The notes beneath the pieces were generated by a model. It worked only from the letters and a program-made list of their open reading frames with translations. It made no database searches and had not been told where the DNA came from. The translations under genes were made by a program, and so were the position numbers. From contig CAUWAG010000007.1 in assembly GCA_963556695.1 (NCBI GenBank), forward strand, positions 930,001 to 994,000: a DNA stretch of 64,000 bases, in the 5' to 3' direction. Source of the stretch: Anthostomella pinea (taxonomy: Eukaryota > Ascomycota > Sordariomycetes > Xylariales > Xylariaceae). Below are positions 57,206-64,000 of this stretch, piece after piece. How positions within the stretch are numbered: position 1 is the first letter of the stretch; every line of letters starts with the position of its first letter.

Positions 57206-59742
57206 GCCGGGGCGATAGCCCAGTTGAGCGGCGAGATGTTATCAGGCCCTTGCTGGTATGCGTGGAGTACGCATGCGATATGAGAAGGTCTGTTACATAC
57301 GCAAGCACGGCAGCATGCTCCAGGGACTGCGGACGATCGATCCAACGTATTCCGACAAAGGACGTACATTCAACGGTCAGGGTTTGATGATTACTGATCG
57401 CGACGCGCTTCGGGTTCCACGCACCTGTCAAAACCCCTGCTCGGCCCGGGGTTGCGCACCGGTGTAACGTCACCACGAACCACCATCACCAAACACGGAC
57501 GATGGCACGAAAACGATCTCCCCACAAGAATTGAGATGGATAGAACGTACGCAGGACATGAGCCGGACGCCTCGGGGTTCTTCTTCATTTCGTCGCCTTG
57601 CGGGCAGCTGCAGATACTGTGTACGATTTATAATGAAGCATTTGGACTGGGTATCATCTGCGGTACTCATCTGGATGTATCTATGGAACCAGTCAGGCGA
57701 CCCGCTGGCTTCGCCGGCCAGGGTAGTGGTAGAGGGCCTACGTTTGTTTCCCTTTTCCGCTCTTTCCTTCTCTCTTCTCTTCTCTTCTCTTTTACTTGCA
57801 ATGTGGTCGCGGGGGGCCTCGTTTTCTATATACCCCTCGCTGCATCGTATTGCTGAGCCTGTATATTCATCGACCTCCCAGGTTGGCGTGGGAACAACAT
57901 GGAATGGGCATTGGAGTTGAGTTGGGTGGCTACGAGAGCAGACGCGTACAGTCGCGGATCGCATGGCCAAAGGGATGGGGTGGGATGACCCCTAGGTACT
58001 TACGTTTCATATGGCATTCTGTCATAGGGGTTGCTGTGGGCGGGTACGGCTGGGCTGGGCTGGATTTGATATCTTGGAGGAGTATCCAATGTGCACATAC
58101 CCTATGCGGAAGACGAGGGTTTCAAGGTAGTATTCGATGTATAATCCGTGAATGATATAATGCTTTCTGGGCATTTCTACTGCATGACTCTGTGTATGTA
58201 TGTATTGAAGTCTATACAGACAGCGGACACCGCTGCCGGCCCGTTGCTATGTACTTTACCTACCTAAGATGCAGCATTGTCAAAGTGTAAGTAGGACGTA
58301 CCATGGATATACACACACGAGGTCGAACCAGGCTCTCAACAGCACCTCTCGCGGAGGTAAGTCATGTAGGCACTATGCTAGACTATCCGTTACTACATAT
58401 TCCGCCCCTATCTCTCCATCCAGCTGAACGAGCTGCCGATGTATGTACCACCGGCTCCCTCCTTCGCCTGTTCTGTTTCGGTTTGTTCTAGCGTTTCCCC
58501 AGGCCGCGCCGCCCTTCAACACGTCGACGAACCCGACCACGACAAGCAAGTTTCGAGTGCCGTGCCCACCGTCGTAGCTGATCGTTAAAACGAACAGACG
58601 TGGGATGGAGACAGAACAGAACAGAACAGAATAGGTAGGCGTCCCTCCCAACTCCAACCGACTCCAGCTGCGCGCAAGTGAAGGAGCATAAGAGAGAGAG
58701 AACCCAAGACGCCGTTCCGGATAGAGCCTGCCCTGCCCGTAAGCAATCTTAGCCACCATCGGCTAAACAATCCAAAATCGTAAAGTCTTAATGCTGTACA
58801 GGAAAAACCGTCAGCAAGAGTCTTTCTAGATGTGGACTCGCAGCGCAGCAGACTTTGGGAGATAGGTTGCCAATAAGGTAGTGTCAGGAAAATATAGAAC
58901 AATGTGGTGAGTATATTTAATCATGCTCATAAAATAAAGCATGAGTAATAAACAGCCTCGTGAAAAAATCATCATAGAAAGGGCAGGCAGCAGAATGGGG
59001 TTTGTTTTGGAGTGACTTACTAATTGTTGACGCCCAGTGCAACTGAGCGAGGCGTGCCATTATTCCATCTTGTTGCTAGCAAGTGCCGAAGTGAGAAAGC
59101 AAGCAAGCGAGCAAGCAAGCACGCAAGGAAGCATAGGCTCAGCAGCGGTGGACGTTCTGGCAGGCTTCCGCATATGCGCCCCGTGAACTGAACCTAGGGC
59201 TGGAAGAGAACCGGCGTAAGGATCGGTGGTATGCTCCTAGTCGTGAAGATTTGGACAACGTCATACATAGCACGGATAGCCAAACCCGCGAATCTCCAGA
59301 GTCGTGGTCATACGAGTAGGTCATGCACCCCCGACTGGGATATAAGCAAACACACATGCAGGCACGTAGAGGCCACGGTCAGCATATAAAAAGGGGCGGG
59401 GGAAATCAAAACATCGCTTTATACCTATACCCCTGTATAGTAAATGCTGCAAGACTGCCACTCACCCCGTGGGGTGACGTGCGTCATCACGACCCAGCTG
59501 CCAGTCAGCCATAGCCAAGATGTTGCTGAGCTGAGCGTGAAAGCGAAACAGCCGTATAGGCAGACGACCGTAGCCAGCCTAGACCTTTTTCTGCCCTCAG
59601 TCCCTATGTCCGAACACCAGTAAATGCTTTCATGCAGTCTTTTTGCGGCCACTTCCCCCGAGAACGCCATTTCCCCATGCTGATCTGGCCCCAGCAGTGT
59701 TATATATCCACCCATCGAAAAAGGACCCCAGGCGGTCGGACT
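57206..59742. other. Convergent intergenic region, 2.5 kb, no supported gene
   Basis: Between the convergent DsbA-like and TFIIE-beta genes. Contains a TTCTC run (57766-57790) and an AAGC-type microsatellite (about 59097-59131). Frames such as 57452-57856 have no domains. Confidence 0.4.
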
Positions 59743-60657
59743 TCAGCGTTTCAGATGGCTGAAATCCTTGAGGAGATGCGCCATGTGCGAGTTAGACTGG
59801 TGCTTGGGCGGGCGCGTCGACTTGCGCTTCTTGGCCGCGGTCTTGGGGGCGTCCATTTTCTTAAGACGCGGGTCTTCGCTCGCGGGCTTCTGGCCGAGGG
59901 CCGCGAGCTTACGCACAATGTCGTCGGCGGTCGGGATCTCGATGTTGTGCCACATGACCTTGAACATGGGGTCGACACTGTGGCATAGGTAGGGGTCGTT
60001 GGCCCAGATGAGCTTGGCGTGGTTGTCCTTCTTAGTGCGGACCACGAGGATCTTGTTGGCGTCCTCCAGCTCGGTGATGGCGGCATCGCAGTCGGGCCAG
60101 CCGTCCTTCAAGTCCTTGACCGCCAGCGACGAGGCGTCCGTCTTGCCCTGAAGGTAGCCCAGCAGCGCCTCCTTGCTGTGCACGCCGGGGATCTTGGCCT
60201 TGAACTCGTACGTGCCGGTGCGCCAGGCGAGTGTCGGGTCCGCGGCCGTCTGTGCCCGCGACGCCGACACGTAGTTGATGCGCGGGTGGTTGCGCATGAG
60301 GTTCACGAAGATCTTCTGGGTCTGCTCGTCGATGTTGCTGAGCGTCAGGTGGTCCAGGATCTCGTGCAGCTGCTTGGGCTCGCGCTTCGTCTTGAGAAAC
60401 TCGACGGTGAACGCCAGCTGGGTCATGATGTGGCCGCCTCTTTCGTTCACCTTGGCAGCTGCGGCGGCGGCGGCCGGTGTCATGATGGGCGAGGCGGCGC
60501 GGGCCATCGAGGCAATATTGTCGCGCTTCTGCTTTTTCGTAGGCGTGCCGTCGGACTTGGTGGGCGAGGTGTTGGCTGGTGGCGAAGCTGCGGAGGATGA
60601 TGGCGGGACCAGCCGCTTGCCGTTGCCGTTCAGCTTGGTGAAAGAGACAGTAGACAT
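59743..60657 (-). CDS. TFA2: Transcription initiation factor TFIIE, beta subunit
   Basis: Single exon, ATG 60657, 304 aa; the upstream in-frame extension lacks a convincing ATG. The N-terminus is Ser/Pro/Lys-rich with a putative nuclear signal (TPTKKQKRDNI). The central part shows two winged-helix modules. The first is from MTQLAFTVEFLKTK to FVNLMRNHPRINY. The second contains TYEFKAKIPGVHSKEALLGY and ends with ILVVRTKKDN followed by KLIWANDP. The C-terminus is basic (AAKKRKSTRPPKHQSNSH). Order and length match fungal TFIIE-beta (Tfa2), which pairs with TFIIE-alpha to recruit and regulate TFIIH and stabilise melted promoter DNA for RNA polymerase II. Essential housekeeping gene; no defects. 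Confidence 0.92.
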   Translation of the reverse strand: MSTVSFTKLNGNGKRLVPPSSSAASPPANTSPTKSDGTPTKKQKRDNIASMARAASPIMTPAAAAAAAKVNERGGHIMTQLAFTVEFLKTKREPKQLHEILDHLTLSNIDEQTQKIFVNLMRNHPRINYVSASRAQTAADPTLAWRTGTYEFKAKIPGVHSKEALLGYLQGKTDASSLAVKDLKDGWPDCDAAITELEDANKILVVRTKKDNHAKLIWANDPYLCHSVDPMFKVMWHNIEIPTADDIVRKLAALGQKPASEDPRLKKMDAPKTAAKKRKSTRPPKHQSNSHMAHLLKDFSHLKR

Positions 60658-61768
60658 GGTGAGTGCTCGGTCGGGTAGATTCGTCCGATCTCGAGGCGGC
60701 AGCGTTGTTTGGCGATGGTGGTCGATCTCGTCGGGGGAGACGGATGATGAAAGGAAGAGGATTCGCTTTGGACGGTCCCGACAAGGCTGAATGAAACATA
60801 ATGCCAAGGGTGGGGCGGAAGGTGGGGCCGTATGTGTGGCGGGGCTAAAGTGGCTTGTGCTGGACGGTCCCGGTCCCACAGTGTACCGCACGGACACTCG
60901 CAGACGATTCAGGGTCCGAGTCGTGTGATACAAACCCCCGAGGCAACTTATCTGCAATTGTAACCGTTAGGTGTGTAGCAACAAGCATTTATATAAGCTC
61001 GATGAAGGGGATAGCAAGCTTTAACCCATCGTACCTAAATTCGTAGGTATCAATAGCCTCCCACTCTTATCCGCAGAATAGCGTAACGGTGATGGCCGAG
61101 GTTATAGGTGAAGGCAGCGGCAATGAAAGCATGAGAGCCAACGATAAGGATCGGTTCGTGTACATACGAGAGTAGGGACGCAGATACCCAATCCTAAGGT
61201 TGGCAAGGGAAGAGAGTACATGACCGTAAGTGTGTGAAACGTTTCTGGTACCAAACATGGTGATCTATTTAAAGTACTGATTAGCCGAATGAACTGGATG
61301 CGTTGAGTGTTCATTGGACTCGATACTAGCACAATGACTTGTCAAGTAGTCGTAAGTCGAGCTCTGTTATGAAGCTGCATCTACTGCACATGGCTCCTTG
61401 CAGTGACAATTGATTCACTGGGTTGAGTCGATAGATCCTGGTACTGACAGTTGTAAGCCATATTTGACCATCGCAGCAACTCCTCAGCGCGAGTCCCAAG
61501 CCATGTTCTACACCCAACGCACGAGGCCTGCTTCTCAGAAGCTACTAGTCCATCACTGATGCTGCAACAGCATAAAGAAGTCCTGAGATGGGTTGAACCA
61601 AATGGGGTCTGGTCTATTAGGAGTTCATAGAAGTTATGTGTCAGTAAAAAAAGATATCATGCCATATCGACCACATGGTCTCCCGAAGTCATCCAGTTCC
61701 ACTCTTAGTCCTTGCCAATGTCCGCGCACCTCGCCCCTGGGGCACCATCCGGAAGAGGGACAGGGCCT
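60658..61768. other. Intergenic, promoter of TFIIE-beta and 3' side of cytochrome b5
   Basis: No gene recognised. Upstream of 60657 the minus strand is CA/CT-rich, as expected for a leader. Confidence 0.5.
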
Positions 61769-62386
61769 CTAAGCCTGCTTGGCCTGCTGGCTCTGCATGT
61801 ATTGGTAGGCACCGAAGGCAGCGAGACCTCCGACGAAGACGATGGCGTACATGGCTGTGCCCATGCCGGCCGAGCTCGTGTTGGCCGAAGGGGACATGGC
61901 GGAGGGGACGGCCTTGGGCGCAGGGTCGCCGGCCTGTCGTGAGGAGAAACCGTCAGTATACCGAGGTCGGAGATAGCGTGGGGGACGGGAGAAAGATAGA
62001 TTCGGGGGTATTTGGAGCAGGTCTCACCTTTCGCTTCAGGGCGCCGACGAGCAGGGGCTCGAGGGTCTCCCGCGCCTCGTCGCTGTGTCCGACATCCTCG
62101 AAAGCCTCAGTCGCGTCCTGGCCGCCGACGTCTAGCAGGACCTCCTCTCCACCGCTGTTGCCGACGGGTTAGCATGTGGGCGTCCAGTGCAGCCAATCCC
62201 GACGGACGAAGCTCGGCGGAGGCGGGATGGGGAACCTCAAAGACCGGCTGAACGCGGCGGTAGGACTTACGGGTGCTCATCGACAAACTTGGTGCAGTCG
62301 TAGACCTTGTCGTGGATGACGACGAACAGGTCCTTCTTGGTGTTGTGCTCGGCAACGTCCTGGTAGGTGTATTCCTTGTCGGCCAT
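61769..62386 (-). CDS. CYB5: Cytochrome b5, tail-anchored
   Basis: Exons are 62271..62386, 62028..62154 and 61769..61933, giving 135 aa. Introns of 116 and 94 nt (GTAAGT/ACAG with GCTAAC; GTGAGA/GACAG) restore the frame exactly. The heme domain starts [14 protein letters not shown]. It has the first axial ligand in DEHPGG (His38) and the second in DVGHSDEA (His62). A Pro/Ala/Ser linker follows, then a single C-terminal helix ([17 protein letters not shown]) and a short polar end, the layout of a tail-anchored ER protein. It passes electrons from NADH-b5 or P450 reductase to fatty-acid desaturases, sterol enzymes and P450s. Start chosen at the ATG that gives the standard N-terminus. Confidence 0.95.
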
Positions 62387-63099
62387 TTTTGCGGTAGTCG
62401 AGTGGTCGGGTCTAAGGTGGATCAGACAGGAAATCTATAGGGGACCGATTCGCAAAAGATGTGGAATGATGACTGGCGCGACGGGCGATAACAAAGCAGG
62501 CGAGCGAGGACCGGATGGCGGAGTGAACCGTAGAAGGGCAGAAGGGATGCTGGCAGTGGTGAAGACGGAAATGGAGGTTCCAAAGTGTTCCTGTCAGCAT
62601 TGACAATTCGGACCCCCATTCGCGCCCAGGCCCATTCACTCGGGACTATTCCCCAAAGAGTTAGCGCAGGCTCAGGACAGCGGCAATCTGCACATCTGGA
62701 ATTGGCTTAGCGAATCAGAATTCATTTAATTGCTTTCTGTCAGTCCAGTCTGTTGCGGGGAACATGCAAACATTATTTATGCACCGGCTTCGGCTATTCC
62801 TGCTTGCAGTATAAACCGTTCTATGCTTTCTGTTCTATGTCTGCACATTTTATACAGATAGAGTTGTCAGCTCATATCAACATTAAATGTTATTAATTTG
62901 TAAAGCCCAGATAAGCACATATAGTCCGTTATCAGGATGTTGTTCACTTGGGCGTCATCCTCAAGGTATGTTGCCAGCGAGGCATTCCTCCATTTGGTTG
63001 GAACCATTGCCTTCTAAAGGGTGATACCGTCTCTCTATTCGCGACAATGGTATCTATCTGCCCAACTCACCCACCCGCCCACCCTTCTCCTCCTCTGCT
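62387..63099. other. Intergenic, no gene seen
   Basis: Promoter of cytochrome b5 (left part) and 3' side of the capping-protein gene. No RNA gene or repeat recognised. Confidence 0.5.
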
Positions 63100-64000
63100 C
63101 TATCTCCTCGCGTTCCCACCACCGATATCCTGTCCCACCCGGTAGCTGGCCACCTTGTCCCACTCGATCTTCTGTCTCGTCACGGGGAGCTGTCTGCGCA
63201 GTCCCTTGAACGCGCCCTCACTCAGACTCGTGAAGCCCCTGTTCAGCTCCTCCTGGTACTTCTTCTCGCCCACCGCGATCTCCTTGCAGATGCCCGCGCC
63301 CGTGCCCAACGACACGGATCCGGAGACCGCCTTCTTCGTCAACAGGCGCACGTTGCCGTCCTCGTAGTAGTGTACGTCGACCTTGAGGCTTCCCTCGAGA
63401 CTGCCTGAACATGGGTCGAAGATGTACATGGAGCGCCATCGTCCGTTCCTGCACTCACTCGGTCAGAGCTCGATCCTTGTTCACCCCGCGGATCGTGTAG
63501 TGTAGCCTACCAGAAGTTGTTTGGGCTGTATTTGTTGGCCACGATGACGATGGCCACCTTGGAGTCGTTCTCGATGGGGTATACGCCGTACGAGGCGTTC
63601 GGGTAGTGCTCCTTAGCATATGTCGCCAGGCTCTTCAGTGTTGATTTCCTGCGCCCAGTATCAGATCAGCTTAGACGTCCTGCTCGGCGCACCAATTGGT
63701 GATGGTAGCCTACGCCAAGTCTGCTTGGGACCCCTCCAGGACGTAGCTCTGGACACTGCTTGCTTTCTGCCATCATGTTACTTCCTGCTTTGTCTCTCCA
63801 ACCCAAGGGCCCGTCTCGGCGAACCTGTGTAGTGTGATCGAAGGCGAAGCTGGACGAGCTCTCGACATCGAAGTATCTGCCATCGCCCAGGGCGCTGTGC
63901 GAGCTGATGATGACTTGTTGACTGCTGCCGGGCAGCTTCGTGGTGACGAACTGCTCCTCGTTGTACTTCTCGAAGGCGGGGCCGAGCTTGGAGATGAGAC
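63100..64000 (-). CDS. CAP1: F-actin-capping protein alpha subunit (5' end outside the window)
   Basis: Exons are 63825..64000 (partial), 63714..63766, 63512..63648 and 63100..63448. The small second exon (KASSVQSYVLEG onward) is required: without it, joining the outer exons runs into a stop. The first intron (63767..63824) uses an unusual donor, GTTCGC; the others are normal (GTAGGC). Recognised family segments are KLGPAFEKYNEEQF, FDVESSSSFAFDHTTQ, YAKEHYPNASYGVYPIE, KYSPNNFWNGRWRS, and the conserved C-terminal region VHYYEDGNVRL to RGFTSLSEGAFKGLRRQLP. It forms a heterodimer with the beta subunit that caps filament barbed ends in the cortex and actin patches. The protein ends GGGNARR at TAG 63100-63102. 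Confidence 0.93.

Noticed and set aside
59743..60957. 404-codon version of the TFIIE-beta frame
   Set aside because: The extension upstream of 60657 has no proper start and reads like leader sequence; the family start is at 60657.

Overview
The window is nuclear DNA from a filamentous ascomycete (Pezizomycotina). Genes carry short 50-120 nt introns with GTRNGY donors, CTAAC-type branch sites and YAG acceptors. Kozak-like starts, signal-peptide genes, Tad/I-type LINE and pogo/Fot1-type DNA transposons, Copia/Gypsy-type solo LTRs and RIP-like C-to-T/G-to-A decay all agree with this. The class cannot be settled from sequence alone; Dothideomycetes is a guess.

Layout. 0-7 kb: 3' end of an MFS drug-efflux transporter (+), a broken J-domain/membrane-protein locus (-), and a polyglutamine protein with a Cys/His cluster (-). 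8-9.2 kb: a 5'-truncated LINE with an 11-bp target-site duplication (TSD). 10-11.5 kb: a TDT/Mae1-type anion transporter (-). 12.6 kb: a dead secreted-protein relic. 16-25 kb: an accessory stretch with three small secreted-protein genes. One is intact with three exons, one is split by a LINE with a perfect 16-bp TSD, and one is intact and resembles a beta/gamma-crystallin. Two housekeeping-type genes (a mitochondrial protein and a RING protein) sit among them. 25-36.5 kb: a transposon island. A pogo-type element (24946-32915) received a solo LTR, and a nearly full-length but dead LINE then landed on the pogo/LTR junction. Next comes a very AT-rich block with three more LTR-like sequences, closed by 58-bp inverted repeats and followed by a 24-nt G run. 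37-44.6 kb: a metabolic cluster in decay: an intact NmrA-like oxidoreductase (-), a 2-oxoglutarate dioxygenase with one frameshift (-), a divergent NCS1 nucleobase/allantoin-type permease with two frameshifts (+), and a shattered GMC oxidoreductase (+). 44.6-51.7 kb: gene-poor. 51.8-64 kb: the conserved core, with a four-finger C2H2 factor, a FrnE/DsbA-like protein, TFIIE-beta, cytochrome b5 and the alpha subunit of F-actin capping protein.

Taken together, a conserved right end and scattered core genes flank a repeat-rich, effector-like compartment where transposons are breaking genes. The most informative structures are the LINE-split secreted gene, the pogo/LTR/LINE nest whose removal rejoins the transposase frame exactly, and the decaying dioxygenase/permease/GMC block. 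All calls come from reading the sequence; no database search was run.
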